Origin: Poriferisodalis sp026713105
GTDB lineage: Bacteria > Actinomycetota > Acidimicrobiia > Acidimicrobiales > Poriferisodalaceae
Direction: 5' to 3'
Assembly: GCA_965115995.1 (NCBI GenBank)
Contig: OZ220472.1
Span: 558,001 to 622,000, forward strand
Length of the DNA: 64,000 bases
Shown here one piece after another: positions 1 to 9,285 of this stretch; the stretch's first letter is position 1; every line of letters starts with the position of its first letter. The translations under genes were made by a program, and so were the position numbers. The notes beneath the pieces are model-generated. The model was not told where the DNA came from, made no database searches, and was given only the letters and a program-made list of their open reading frames with translations.

Positions 1-756
1 CGTGTTCGCCGGCACGGCCTCGAGCCCGGCCAACGCCTCGATAGCTGCATGGCACGAAGCCAGGTTGTCGATGCGAGCGGCTGCGTACATCTCGCCGTGT
101 CGGCCTAGCCGGGCTGGCGGGGTGAGATCGTGCGCCATGACGTCCCACGCCAGCACTGCGTCGGGCTCGACGTCGAGATCGGCGGCAAGAAACTCACGGA
201 ATCCGTCCGCGCTCGGCTCGCCGAGCCCCCACACCGGGGTCATGTGCTGCTGGCGATCCAGCTTCAGACCGTCGTTCACGTCTCGGTCGAGATGGATCGC
301 GAGCTGCGGCACACGCAGCAGCGCTCGGTCGCAGCGCCACAGCACCGTTGCCGGGCTGTCGCCGGTCCCGTCGCGCATCACGATCCGCCCAGACAAACCC
401 AGATCCCGGTCCAGCCAGGAGTTGAGCAGGACTCCGCCGTAGATCTCCACGCCGAGCTGGCGGTAGCTGAGCGCGCCTGCGTCCGGCACGGGACGCAGGC
501 GCAGGTTGGGGCTGTCGGTATGCGCACCGATCACGATGAAGCGCAACCGATCGGGATCGACACGGGCACCAGCACGAGCTGCGACAACCGTGCCGCCGTC
601 TCGAACGGCGAATCCCGCCGCGAGGTCGAGGTCGCCCCAGTCGTCGCTGCGCCCAGCTTCGGCGAGACCAGCAGTCCTCAACCGCTCCGCAGCCACCGCG
701 GCGGCGTGATACGGCGACGGCGACGCCTCGATGTACTCGAACAGGGCCTCAAGCAT
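1..756 (-). CDS. M18 family aminopeptidase (5' part, cut by window edge)
   Basis: The 252 visible codons run off the left edge in frame, so the C-terminal part is missing. Zinc aminopeptidases of the M18 (ApeB/aspartyl aminopeptidase) family remove N-terminal residues from peptides in the cytosol. Seen: GAHTDSPNLRL at about residues 77-87, carrying the first metal-binding His (H79) and the Asp two residues on. Family blocks GVEIYGGVLLNSWLDRDLGL, LAIHLDRDVN and QQHMTPVWG follow. The ATG at 754-756 lies 7 bp after the stop of the upstream LLM gene, so the two are probably cotranscribed. The family is clear. The exact substrate cannot be told. Confidence 0.9.
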   Translation of the reverse strand, partial: MLEALFEYIEASPSPYHAAAVAAERLRTAGLAEAGRSDDWGDLDLAAGFAVRDGGTVVAARAGARVDPDRLRFIVIGAHTDSPNLRLRPVPDAGALSYRQLGVEIYGGVLLNSWLDRDLGLSGRIVMRDGTGDSPATVLWRCDRALLRVPQLAIHLDRDVNDGLKLDRQQHMTPVWGLGEPSADGFREFLAADLDVEPDAVLAWDVMAHDLTPPARLGRHGEMYAAARIDNLASCHAAIEALAGLEAVPANT

Positions 757-763
757 GCGGGCT

Positions 764-1612
764 CTAAGCGTCGGCGTAGGCGGTGATGATGTCCCGGCTG
801 AAGTCGTCGAACTTGGAGCGCGACATCGGATTGGTGATGAGCCGGGTCACGCCGATTGCTGCGTACTTCTCGACCCACTCGGGAGTAGCCGCACCGATTG
901 TCGTGAAGTCGAGCCTGTCGGGGTCTCTCCCGGCCGTCTCCGCGCAGCGCTGCGCGTGGTCGAAGAGCATCGCCATCTCCTCAAGGTCACCCGACACCGG
1001 GAAGAACCCGTCGCCGAACTCGCCCGCCCGCCGCGCAGCGCGCTTGCTGTCGCCGCCGACGATGATCGGGATGTTCCCTCGCGGCTGGGGCCGGCAATAC
1101 ACGCGGTCGAACGAGACGTGCTCGCCCTTGAACGAGCAGACGTCCTGGTGCCAGAGCGCGCGGTACGCGCCGAGATGCTCGTCGGTGATGTAGCCCCGGT
1201 CTTCGAATCGCACGCCGAGCGCGTCGAATTCCTCCTTCATCCACCCGGCGCCGATGCCGAACAGCACCCGGCCGCCCGAGAGCCGATCAAGCGTCGCCAC
1301 GGCCTTTGCGGTGACGGCAAAGTTGCGCTGCGGCACGATGAGAATCCCGGTTCCCAGCTTGATCTCTGAGGTGACCGAGGCGACGAAAGCCATCCACATC
1401 AAGGGGTCTGGTATGTCGATGTCGTCCCGCTTGCCGGGCATCTTGCCGTCTTCGGCGTACGGGTACGGCGTCTGGTAGCCCTCCGGCACCACGACGTGCT
1501 CGACCGTCCACAGCGACTCGAAGCCGGCTGCCTCTGCCGCTTGCGCATACGCAATCGCCGATTCGCCCTCGACGTTGGGGCCCGTGTTGGCCAGTGTCAT
1601 TCCGAATTTCAC
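764..1612 (-). CDS. LLM class F420-dependent oxidoreductase
   Basis: This 282-residue luciferase-like monooxygenase-fold protein is of the type that uses coenzyme F420 for hydride transfer. The start is the GTG at 1612 (VKFGMTLANTG), where family similarity begins. It has a purine-rich AGAGG stretch upstream, whereas the open frame continues without homology to 2035. Seen: the typical FGIGAGWMKEEFDALG block near the middle, GTGILIVPQRN before it, and IIVGGDSKRAARRAGEFGDG toward the C-terminus. The substrate is unknown. It is the first of three LLM enzymes here and precedes the M18 peptidase gene by 7 bp. It is divergent from the lipoprotein gene at 1656. Confidence 0.85.
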   Translation of the reverse strand: MKFGMTLANTGPNVEGESAIAYAQAAEAAGFESLWTVEHVVVPEGYQTPYPYAEDGKMPGKRDDIDIPDPLMWMAFVASVTSEIKLGTGILIVPQRNFAVTAKAVATLDRLSGGRVLFGIGAGWMKEEFDALGVRFEDRGYITDEHLGAYRALWHQDVCSFKGEHVSFDRVYCRPQPRGNIPIIVGGDSKRAARRAGEFGDGFFPVSGDLEEMAMLFDHAQRCAETAGRDPDRLDFTTIGAATPEWVEKYAAIGVTRLITNPMSRSKFDDFSRDIITAYADA

Positions 1613-1643
1613 TGTGCACCTCTTCTCACATCGCTGCAGGCCG

Positions 1644-1649
1644 TAGTCT
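1644..1649 (+). promoter_or_regulatory. -10 box TAGTCT, leaderless-type, for the lipoprotein gene
   Basis: TAGTCT ends 6 nt before the ATG at 1656 and there is no ribosome binding site. Transcription would begin at or next to the start codon. This matches the arrangement at many other genes in the window. Confidence 0.5.
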
Positions 1650-1655
1650 GCCCCT

Positions 1656-2438
1656 ATGCGACGCATCTCTGCTTTTCTCGTTGTGCTTGCCCTGGTAGCT
1701 GCCGCGTGCGGCGGCTCTGACGACGATCCGCCTCCCGCCACCGAAGCGGCAGCGGCGACCACGGTCGCGACGACCGAGGCACCGCCGGCGGCGACTACCG
1801 AAGCGCCGCCGCCCACCACCGAGGCGCCGGCTCCGACAACCGAGGCACCGGCCCCGACAACTGAGGCTCCGCCTGCGACGACCGAGGCGCCGCCGCCCAC
1901 CACCGAGGCTGCGCCGGCAGCGAACGCGCTCCCTCCCGCCATCGAGGGCGCGCTGCTGGAGGGCCAGACTCCCGAGGGCTTTGACGTCCTGCAGATCGCG
2001 ACCAACACTCCGCGTGCCGAGACCTGTCCCGGCACTACGGCCTACGGCGGGATCGTGCCGGTGGCATATTCCGAGTCGGTCTGGGCCGCCGATCCGCTGA
2101 CGGGACCCTTCCTGGATGTCTCGATCAGCCGCTTCGAATCACCCGAAGTGGCTTCGGAGGCCTTGAACAACTACATCAGCGAGGTCGTCGCTTGCGGTGA
2201 GTTCGCCGAGCCGGCGACCGGTGCGGTGGGTGCCTTCACTCTCGGCGACGACCCGGGTCTGGGCGACGGGTCGTTCGGCACCGACTACACGGCTACCTTC
2301 CAGGGGCTTCCCGTCAATCGTTACGGCGTCCTGGTGCGCATCGGCGATTCCCTCTACAGCTCGGGCGCGACCCATGTCTTCGTGGATCCGGACAAGGCCG
2401 TCGTGCTCGCGGCGTTGGACACCTTCCTCGGTCAGTAG
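1656..2438 (+). CDS. Putative lipoprotein with Thr/Glu/Ala/Pro heptad linker
   Basis: This 260-residue exported protein has a signal peptide (MRRISAFLVVLALVAAACGG) ending in a lipobox (AAAC), so Cys18 is the likely lipid anchor. Residues about 30-90 form a low-complexity linker with a seven-residue period (TTEAPPP, TTEAPAP and variants), probably a cell-wall spacer. The remaining about 165 residues look globular, but I do not recognise the domain. The ATG at 1656 follows a -10-like TAGTCT box, so it is probably leaderless. The gene is divergent from the LLM gene. Function unknown. Confidence 0.75.
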   Translation: MRRISAFLVVLALVAAACGGSDDDPPPATEAAAATTVATTEAPPAATTEAPPPTTEAPAPTTEAPAPTTEAPPATTEAPPPTTEAAPAANALPPAIEGALLEGQTPEGFDVLQIATNTPRAETCPGTTAYGGIVPVAYSESVWAADPLTGPFLDVSISRFESPEVASEALNNYISEVVACGEFAEPATGAVGAFTLGDDPGLGDGSFGTDYTATFQGLPVNRYGVLVRIGDSLYSSGATHVFVDPDKAVVLAALDTFLGQ

Positions 2439-2467
2439 TCGGGCGGCCGGCCTGAATCGGCGTTGAC

Positions 2468-4192
2468 ATGCCAACGCTGAAGATGCCGACGCTCAAATAC
2501 AGCGGGGAACGGCTGCGGGGGGACGTCTTCGGCGGGCTCACCGCTGCGGTAGTCATGTTGCCGCTGTCGCTGGCGTTCGGCGTGGCCTCGGGCCTCGGCG
2601 CGATCGCCGGCCTGTACGGCGCCATTGCCGTCGGGCTGCTGGCGTCGCTCTCGGGCGGCACCCAGACGCAGATCTCGGGCCCCACGGCGCCGCTGTCGGT
2701 GGCGATGTCGGTGGTCGTCATCGGCTACGCCGGCGAGGATCTGGCCAAGGCACTCGCCATCGTGGTGCTCGCCGGCGTCGTGCAAGTCTTGCTCGGCTCG
2801 CTGAAGCTGGGCAGCTACGTGGCCTACACGCCGTACCCGGTGGTGTCGGGCTTCACCTCCGGGGTCGGGCTGATCATCATCGTGGTGCAGCTGCTGCCGC
2901 TGCTGGGCAGCGAGGTTGCCCTCGGGGGGGTGACGGCCTCGATCTCCGCGCTTCCCGACGCGATCGGCAATCTCGGCGTGGGGGCCTTGACGCTGGGCGT
3001 GGTCACCATCGTGGTGTGCTTGTTCTGGCCGCAGCGGCTGAGCCGGGTGCTGCCGCCGTCCGTTGCGGCGCTGCTCATCGGCACGATCGTGAGCGTGCTG
3101 TGGATCGACGACGTGGAAGTCATCGGCGACGTGCCCTCGGGGCTGCCCGAGCTGCAGCTGCCCTCCTTTGACTGGGCAGACATCGGCAGCGCCTTGGCGC
3201 CGGCGGTGACCTTGGCACTGCTCGGCTCGATCAACAGCCTGCTGACGGCCATGGTCGCCGACTCGATGACGCGCGATCAGCACAGCCCGAATCGCGAGCT
3301 GATCGGCATCGGCGCGGCCAATGTCCTGGCGGCATTCATCGGCGCGGTTCCCGGCGCCGGGGCAACGTCGGCCACGGTTGCGAACGTCCGGGCGGGCGGA
3401 CGTTCGAGGGTCTCGGGCGTGCTGTGCGCGCTCGTGCTGCTCGCTTTGGTGCTGGGCCTCGGGCGCTACGCGGAAGTCATCCCGCATGCGGTGCTCGCCG
3501 GAATCCTCATCAAGATCGGCTTCGACATCGTCGACTGGAAGTACGTGACGAGGGTGCGGCGGACACACCTCGACCAGTACGGCGTGATGGCCCTCACGCT
3601 GGGCCTGTCAATCGTGTCCGACCTCGTCGTGGCGGTCGCGGCCGGGCTGATCGCCGCAGCTATGACCGGTGCCCGGCAGTTCGAAGGCTTCGAGCTCGAC
3701 AACGTGGTCTCCACTCCCTTGCTCGATATGACGTTCCTGAACGTGCCCGATGCCGACGGCGACGATGCCGACGATGGCGAGCCGGCACTGCCCAGCTTCG
3801 ACCTCGACGGCCCCGACCCGTTCGCAGCGCGCACGGGTCTGCTCTCGTTGCGCGGCGCCTACACGGCGGCGTCGTCCATCAAGCTGTTCAACACCATCAA
3901 CGCCGACGTGGCCGAGCACGAGGTGGTGATCTTCGACTTCACCGACACGCGGTACATGGACGACAGCGCTGCCTACATGGTCGGCCAGCTCGTCGCTGTC
4001 GCCGTGGACTCGGGGGCGAACTGCATCGTGATGGGTCTCTCGGGGACGCAGGCGACGAGTGTCAGGGAACTCAACGTGCTCGGCAGCGTTCCCGCCGATC
4101 AATTCGTCGATGATCTCGACGGTGCTCGAGTCGTCGCTCGCCGTCTTCTCGATGGGCCCGACGGATCCGACAGCCCCGACGACGACAGCTAG
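2468..4192 (+). CDS. SulP family inorganic anion transporter with STAS domain
   Basis: This 574-residue inner-membrane protein has about 10-12 hydrophobic segments over residues 15-400, followed by a cytoplasmic C-terminal STAS domain (about 450-560). SulP proteins carry sulfate, bicarbonate or related anions. Seen: the N-terminal GDVFGGLTAAVVMLPLSLAF block, the LYGAIAVGLLASLSGGTQTQ and ISGPTAPLSV signatures, and a STAS strand pattern VVIFDFTDTRYMDDSAA. Which anion is carried cannot be read from the sequence. No clear ribosome binding site precedes the ATG. The stop shares four bases (CTAG) with the convergent AlkD stop. Confidence 0.88.
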   Translation: MPTLKMPTLKYSGERLRGDVFGGLTAAVVMLPLSLAFGVASGLGAIAGLYGAIAVGLLASLSGGTQTQISGPTAPLSVAMSVVVIGYAGEDLAKALAIVVLAGVVQVLLGSLKLGSYVAYTPYPVVSGFTSGVGLIIIVVQLLPLLGSEVALGGVTASISALPDAIGNLGVGALTLGVVTIVVCLFWPQRLSRVLPPSVAALLIGTIVSVLWIDDVEVIGDVPSGLPELQLPSFDWADIGSALAPAVTLALLGSINSLLTAMVADSMTRDQHSPNRELIGIGAANVLAAFIGAVPGAGATSATVANVRAGGRSRVSGVLCALVLLALVLGLGRYAEVIPHAVLAGILIKIGFDIVDWKYVTRVRRTHLDQYGVMALTLGLSIVSDLVVAVAAGLIAAAMTGARQFEGFELDNVVSTPLLDMTFLNVPDADGDDADDGEPALPSFDLDGPDPFAARTGLLSLRGAYTAASSIKLFNTINADVAEHEVVIFDFTDTRYMDDSAAYMVGQLVAVAVDSGANCIVMGLSGTQATSVRELNVLGSVPADQFVDDLDGARVVARRLLDGPDGSDSPDDDS

Positions 4193-4920
4193 GCGCTGGC
4201 TTTCGCGGCCGCCTTGGCCGCAGCCTTTGCGGCCCGCCGCTCCGCCATCTTGCGCCGATGTTCCAGCGTGCGGTCGATATAGGGCGCGATGGCGGGCGTC
4301 TTGCAGCCCGTCTCGCCGTGGTCCACCACGATGGGGCCGATGCGGCTGTCCACCTTGAGCACCGAACGTCGCAAGTTGTCGTCTCGCAGCGCGATCGCGA
4401 TGAGCACGCCGTTCATCTCGTGACGCACCCGGTTCGGCCGCTCGTCGATCTCCGATTCGATCTGGGTGACGAGATCTCGCAGCTCACTGGTCGACCACAC
4501 GTCGGTTTGCTCGGCGGTGCAGGTCACAATGAACCAGCCCACCGAGGCGGGCCACTCCCGGGGCGAGTCTCGCCATTCGTCGCTGAGCTCGCGCGCATGC
4601 GGCGACTGCGCGAGCAGCCCGCCGAGCGCCTCGGCCAGGATGTAGTTGTCGACGTCGCGCAGCCAGCGCCGTGCTCGCGTCTTGGTCATCGCAGCTGCAT
4701 CGGCGATACGCAGCGCCACCACGCGGGCATCGTGATTGCCGGTGTCCCACAAGTCGGCGGCCAGCGACAGGTCGGTTCCCAGCGGCTTGGCGATGCGGCC
4801 AAGGTCCTTGTAACTGACGCCGAACATCGGCTCAGCGGCGCCGTGGCGGGCATACACCTTGCGATTCTGCGCCGTTCCGGCGAGCTGCAACTGCGCCATG
4901 ACATCCTGCAGCGTCGACAT
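4189..4920 (-). CDS. DNA alkylation repair protein, AlkD-like
   Basis: This 243-residue all-helical HEAT-repeat protein resembles AlkD glycosylases, which remove alkylated bases from DNA. I start at the ATG at 4920 (MSTLQDVMAQL). Seven further in-frame codons upstream carry no similarity. Seen: the N-terminal RKVYARHGA, FGVSYKDLGRIAK and LAADLWDTGNHDARVVALRIA blocks typical of the family, and a Lys/Ala-rich tail (ERRAAKAAAKAAAKASA). It is convergent with the SulP gene and the stops overlap by 4 bp. Confidence 0.8.
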   Translation of the reverse strand: MSTLQDVMAQLQLAGTAQNRKVYARHGAAEPMFGVSYKDLGRIAKPLGTDLSLAADLWDTGNHDARVVALRIADAAAMTKTRARRWLRDVDNYILAEALGGLLAQSPHARELSDEWRDSPREWPASVGWFIVTCTAEQTDVWSTSELRDLVTQIESEIDERPNRVRHEMNGVLIAIALRDDNLRRSVLKVDSRIGPIVVDHGETGCKTPAIAPYIDRTLEHRRKMAERRAAKAAAKAAAKASA

Positions 4921-5031
4921 AGTTCCTAGTCCTTCGGCCAACTCGGACGAGCTTCCCGGCCAAGATCAAGCTAGTGCGGCCTGCACCCGTCTGCGCCCGC
5001 CAGCATCAGCCGGTGCCCGTCGGCACCCGCC

Positions 5032-5053
5032 TGCGCTGGCTCGCGCCAGCGCA
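5032..5053. repeat. 8-bp hairpin in the 5' leader of the rhomboid gene
   Basis: TGCGCTGG and CCAGCGCA form a perfect 8-bp stem around a 6-nt loop, 19 nt before the preferred GTG start at 5073. It may be a leader structure. It would be coding if the rhomboid gene started further upstream. Confidence 0.35.
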
Positions 5054-5072
5054 ACTCGTAGGGTTCAGGGCC

Positions 5073-5831
5073 GTGCGCGGGCTCGGAGCAGGACGCGGCG
5101 GGCAGCCGGCGGCGACGGTCGTGCTCGGCGCCGTCTCGGTAGTGGTCTTCTTTCTGACCCATGAGCTGGCGCGTGTCCTGCCGTTCTCCCGTAGCTCGCT
5201 GCGGTTCTCGGTTCTCGACGGTTTCGGCACTGCCGGCCCCTACATCGCCGAGTTCGGCGAGTGGTGGCGGATCGTCACCGGCACCTTCCTGCACGCCGAT
5301 CTGCGGCATCTCTTGTTCAACATGTTGGTGCTGTACCTGCTGGGCAGGCGCCTCGAGCGCTTCGTCGGCCCGGCGCTGCTGGCCGGGATCTATGTCGTGT
5401 CGCTGCTCGGGGGATCCGCCGGCGCTTTGCTGTTGCGGCCCGACGCCTTTGTGGTGGGGGCTTCCGGCGCCGTGTACGGCCTGATGGGAGCGGCCTTCGT
5501 CGTGGAATACCTGCGCGGCGGCAACCCGTGGCGGGACGGGCTGGGCAGCCTGATCATCATCAACGTCTTCATCTCGTTTCTCATTCCGGGCATTTCCATC
5601 GGCGGCCATCTCGGTGGTCTGGTGGCTGGCGTACTGTCCGGCTTTGCGATCGGCGACACGAGCCGGCGGCGGCACCCGCCCACACTTGCCGAGCGGCTGT
5701 CGGGCGAGCCTGTCGACACACGTATGCGCCGATCGCCCCTGGTGGTCTGGGGAATGCTGGCACTCATCGGATCGGCGTCATTCGCCGGAGCGCTGGCGGC
5801 GGCGTCTACCTGGCGCAACCCGCTGTTCTGA
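5073..5831 (+). CDS. Rhomboid family intramembrane serine protease
   Basis: This 252-residue polytopic membrane protease cleaves transmembrane helices of substrate proteins. I choose the GTG at 5073 (VRGLGAGRGG). The frame stays open to 4974, but the extra residues look non-globular. Seen: the HADLRHLLFNMLVLYLLG helix, the nucleophile motif GASGAVYGLMGA and the general-base helix GGHLGGLVAGVLSGF. These are the complete Ser/His dyad motifs of rhomboids. Six or more hydrophobic segments are visible. The neighbours give no substrate clue. Confidence 0.88.
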   Translation: MRGLGAGRGGQPAATVVLGAVSVVVFFLTHELARVLPFSRSSLRFSVLDGFGTAGPYIAEFGEWWRIVTGTFLHADLRHLLFNMLVLYLLGRRLERFVGPALLAGIYVVSLLGGSAGALLLRPDAFVVGASGAVYGLMGAAFVVEYLRGGNPWRDGLGSLIIINVFISFLIPGISIGGHLGGLVAGVLSGFAIGDTSRRRHPPTLAERLSGEPVDTRMRRSPLVVWGMLALIGSASFAGALAAASTWRNPLF

Positions 5832-5845
5832 GACGGTCGCGCTGT

Positions 5846-6751
5846 TCAGGGAACGACGTCGCCCGGCGTGGGATCGGACTCGCGGTTGATGACGATGGCG
5901 GCGATTACCGCCGCAATGCCTGCCACCTCACGCACGTTCGGAACCTGGGAAAGCCACACCAGCCCGATCAGCGTTGCCGTCACGGGCAGCAGCGCTTGCA
6001 GCAGCGCGAATCGTGCCCGTGGGAGACGCTGCATCACGATCTGGTCGATGCCGTAGGGGATGACGTTCGACAGCACGCCCGCTGCGACGCCGCCCAACAG
6101 CAGCAGCGGTGCTCCCACCCCGACATCGAGGCCGCCGAATCCGGCTGGGCTGATGACGACGGCGCCGATGAGCATGCCGACGCCCAGCCCGTCAACCGCC
6201 ATGCCCGAGCGGGCCACCCGGTGCCCCAGGATGATGTAGCCCGCCCACAGCATCCCCGCGACCAGCGAGAACAGCGCCCCGAGCTGGGCCTCGGGCGGCG
6301 CGAAACCGGCCAGCACCACGACTCCGGCGATCGCCAGCGCCAGTGCCCAGCCCGACCTCAGCGTGCGGGTGCCGAATGCGGCGACGGCGATCGGGCCGAT
6401 GAACTCGATGGCGACCGAGTTGCCGAGCGGCACGCGCTCGATGGCGAGGTAGAAGAACAAGTTCATCGACGCCAGCGCGACGCCGAAAGCGGCCGTCCAC
6501 GCCAGCTCGATGCGTGACCAGTGTCGCCGCCACGAGCGCCGCAGCACGACGAGCACCGCACCGGCGCCTGCGACCCTCAGCAGTGCGACGGTGCCCGGCC
6601 CCATCTCGTCGAACAACTCGAACGCCGTGGCGGCTCCGAGGTACTGCGACACCGCACCGACGGCGAACAGCGCCTCGGGCGAGATCCGGCCCAGCCCCCA
6701 ACTGCGTTCGACAGATGCGCTCAATGAGTGCCTTCCGATGACTGGCGTCAT
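5846..6751 (-). CDS. EamA/DMT family exporter (RhtA-like)
   Basis: This 301-residue integral membrane protein of the drug/metabolite transporter superfamily has ten predicted helices in two EamA repeats. It resembles RhtA-type amino-acid (threonine/homoserine) exporters. Seen: the first repeat from about residue 25 (FAVGAVSQYLGAATAFELF), an inner NLFFYLAIERVPLGNSVAIE segment, and second-repeat elements AGYIILGHRVARSG and LLPVTATLIGLVWLSQVP. The substrate is inference. It is convergent with the rhomboid gene, 14 bp apart. Confidence 0.82.
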   Translation of the reverse strand: MTPVIGRHSLSASVERSWGLGRISPEALFAVGAVSQYLGAATAFELFDEMGPGTVALLRVAGAGAVLVVLRRSWRRHWSRIELAWTAAFGVALASMNLFFYLAIERVPLGNSVAIEFIGPIAVAAFGTRTLRSGWALALAIAGVVVLAGFAPPEAQLGALFSLVAGMLWAGYIILGHRVARSGMAVDGLGVGMLIGAVVISPAGFGGLDVGVGAPLLLLGGVAAGVLSNVIPYGIDQIVMQRLPRARFALLQALLPVTATLIGLVWLSQVPNVREVAGIAAVIAAIVINRESDPTPGDVVP

Positions 6752-6892
6752 CTAGGGTCTGGACGAGACGCATTCAGCTTGGCAAACCATGCTGGCACTT
6801 GTGCACGAAGCCGACGGCTGCGGCCGCAAGTGCCGGACGCGCGAGCACATTGCGCAGGGTCGACAAGCTGACTCACCGGGGAGGATTTGCGC

Positions 6893-8152
6893 ATGAAACG
6901 AAAGCTCTTGACGCTTGTGGTGGCGCTGTTCGCGCTCTCGCTGTTTGCCGCTGCGTGCGGTGACGACCGACCTGAGGCAGGTGCACTCGGAGTGGTCGAG
7001 ATTGACGAAGGCGAGGCGGTGCAGATCCGCTCGCTCAATGCGATCACCGGCGACGTCGCCTTCTTCGGCCTGCCGCTCGAACGTGCGGTCATGTTGGCCA
7101 TCGAGGACTACGGCCCGATCAACGGATTCGAGGTCGACTTGGGCACCGGGCTCGATGACCTCTGCTCAAACGACGGCGGGCAGGCGGCCGCTCAGATCAT
7201 CGTCTCGGACGAAGACGTGCTCGGCGTGATCGGCACCTCGTGCTCGGGCGCTGCGGTGGCGGCGGCCCCGCTCATCACCGAGGCCGGCATGGTCCTGATC
7301 TCAGGCGGCAACACGTCGCCTGCGCTCACATCGGACCTGGCGGGAACCGCGGGCGAGAACTACAACGTCGGCTACTACCGCACAGCTCACAACGACCTGT
7401 TCCAGGGCGCTGCCATGGCGAAGTTCGTCTTCGGCGAGCTGGGGCTGACCACGGCCGCGGCGATCCATGACGGCGACCCCTACACCCAGGGACTCGCGCA
7501 AGCCTTCGCCGACGCCTTCGAGGCCGAGGGCGGCACCATGACCGGGTTCTCAGCGGTCAACAAGGAAGACACCGACATGGTGCCGTTGCTGACCGAGATC
7601 GCTGCGGGCGGACCCGAGGCGCTGTTCTTCCCGATCTTCCAGCCGGCCGGCGACTTCATCGCCGACCAGGCACCGGGAGTCTCCGGACTGGAGAACACGG
7701 TGCTGCTGGCTGCTGACGGGCTGCTCAACACCAACTACTTGGCGCTGTCGCAGACCGCGGGCATGTATTTCTCCGGTCCGGACACACGCTTCGGCGAGAA
7801 CGTGAACCAGAGCACCGACAAGACGGCGCAAGACTTCTTGGCCGTCTACGAGGAGCGCTGGGGCGAGTCTCCGGCAGCGCCGTTCTGGGCGCACGGCTAC
7901 GACGCGACGACGTTGTTGCTGGACGCGATTGCGGCGGCCTCGTTCCTCGACGGTGACACGCTCGTGGTCGACCGCCAGGGCATCCGCGACCACCTCAACA
8001 GCGTCGAGGGATACAGCGGCCTGATCGGCACGATCAACTGCGACGAATTCGGCGACTGCGGTGCGGCTCGCATCACGGTTGTGCAGAACATCGGCGGGGA
8101 GGACAACGCCGAAGCCAGCATGGACAACGTGGTGTTCTCCTTCGCTCCGTGA
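6893..8152 (+). CDS. livK: Branched-chain amino-acid-type ABC substrate-binding lipoprotein
   Basis: This 419-residue periplasmic-binding-fold protein is the receptor of a HAAT-family ABC importer (Leu/Ile/Val or related ligands such as amides or urea). The ATG at 6893 is preceded by GGGGAGG at 6878-6884 with good spacing. Signal peptide and lipobox: LFALSLFAAAC, Cys22. Seen: type I binding-protein motifs VIGTSCSGAAVAAAPLI and SPALTSDLAGTAGENY, a C-terminal hinge region and WAHGYDATTLLLDAI. First gene of the livKHMGF operon. The true ligand is unknown. Confidence 0.88.
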   Translation: MKRKLLTLVVALFALSLFAAACGDDRPEAGALGVVEIDEGEAVQIRSLNAITGDVAFFGLPLERAVMLAIEDYGPINGFEVDLGTGLDDLCSNDGGQAAAQIIVSDEDVLGVIGTSCSGAAVAAAPLITEAGMVLISGGNTSPALTSDLAGTAGENYNVGYYRTAHNDLFQGAAMAKFVFGELGLTTAAAIHDGDPYTQGLAQAFADAFEAEGGTMTGFSAVNKEDTDMVPLLTEIAAGGPEALFFPIFQPAGDFIADQAPGVSGLENTVLLAADGLLNTNYLALSQTAGMYFSGPDTRFGENVNQSTDKTAQDFLAVYEERWGESPAAPFWAHGYDATTLLLDAIAAASFLDGDTLVVDRQGIRDHLNSVEGYSGLIGTINCDEFGDCGAARITVVQNIGGEDNAEASMDNVVFSFAP

Positions 8153-8175
8153 GCAAGGGAGGAAAGTTCTAGGCG

Positions 8176-9285
8176 GTGAGCGCTCGGCTGTTCCGGCCCC
8201 GCACCCGGGTCGACTGGTTCCTCACGGTCATCCGGACGGCGGTGCTGATTGTTCTCACGGTCGGCTTTGCGGCCTTCATCGCCCAGGAGATCAACCCCGA
8301 CAATCCGTTCGCCCAATGGGCGAATCCCGATGCGACCGGCCTGACCGGCGCCCAGTTCCGGGGGCTGGTCGTATCGGGCATTGCCCAGGGCTCGATGTAC
8401 GGGCTGATCGCGCTGGGCTACTCGATGGTCTACGGCGTGCTGGGGTTCATCAACTTCGCCCATGGCGAGGTGTTCATGGTGGGCGCCATGACCGGCATGA
8501 TCACCTCGAACAAGCTGGCCGACGCCGGGCTGTGGGAGTCGAACTTCATCGGCTCGCTGGTGTTCATCGTGGTCGTGTCGATCATCGTGTCGTCGCTGAC
8601 GGCGGTGATCATGGAGCGGGTCGCGTACCGCCCGCTGCGCGGCTCGCCGCGGCTGATCCCGTTGATCACCTCGATCGGCGTGTCGTTCTTCCTGCAGAAC
8701 GCTTCCGTGGTGCTGCTGGGGCCCGCCAGCAAGTCCTACCCCGACGTGCCGGACTGGCTGAAGGCCAAGCACACGTTCCTGCAGATTGAGGGGGCGAAGA
8801 TCCTGGTGGTGGTCGTGGCTGCGCTGTCGATGGCAGCGCTGTGGTACTACGTCGACCGCACCAAGACCGGCAAGGCGATGCGTGCCGTGGCCGAAGATGC
8901 CGAGATAGCGGCGCTCATGGGCATCGACGTGAACCGCACCATCGTGAAGGTGTTTGCGGTGGGCGGTGCCATGGCGGGGATGGCTGGGATCCTGTGGGGG
9001 ATCCTGTTTCGCAGCGTCATCCACACGACGGGTTTCCTGCCGGGCATCAAAGCGTTCAGTGCTGCGGTGGTGGGCGGCATCGGGCATCTGGGTGGTGCGA
9101 TGGCGGGCGGGCTGTCGATCGGCGTGGCCGAGTCGGTCGGGCCGCTGCTGATCTTGGAGCCGCTGGGCGTGAGCGGCGTGTCGCAACTGCGTGACGCGGT
9201 TGCGTTCTCGATGCTCATCATCGTGCTGCTCGTGAAGCCCGCCGGCCTGTTCGGCGAGCGGTTGCCTGCGGAGGATCGGACATGA
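8176..9285 (+). CDS. livH: Branched-chain amino-acid ABC transporter permease LivH
   Basis: This 369-residue membrane permease has about eight hydrophobic segments. The GTG at 8176 follows AAGGAGGAAAG at 8156-8166, a strong binding site with a 9-10 nt gap. Seen: the LivH-type GLIALGYSMVYGVLGFINFA entry helix, GEVFMVGAM, the EAA-like loop AVAEDAEIAALMGIDVNRT and GIGHLGGAMAGGLSIGVAE. It pairs with LivM to form the transmembrane channel of the importer. Its stop overlaps the livM start (ATGA). Confidence 0.9.
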   Translation: MSARLFRPRTRVDWFLTVIRTAVLIVLTVGFAAFIAQEINPDNPFAQWANPDATGLTGAQFRGLVVSGIAQGSMYGLIALGYSMVYGVLGFINFAHGEVFMVGAMTGMITSNKLADAGLWESNFIGSLVFIVVVSIIVSSLTAVIMERVAYRPLRGSPRLIPLITSIGVSFFLQNASVVLLGPASKSYPDVPDWLKAKHTFLQIEGAKILVVVVAALSMAALWYYVDRTKTGKAMRAVAEDAEIAALMGIDVNRTIVKVFAVGGAMAGMAGILWGILFRSVIHTTGFLPGIKAFSAAVVGGIGHLGGAMAGGLSIGVAESVGPLLILEPLGVSGVSQLRDAVAFSMLIIVLLVKPAGLFGERLPAEDRT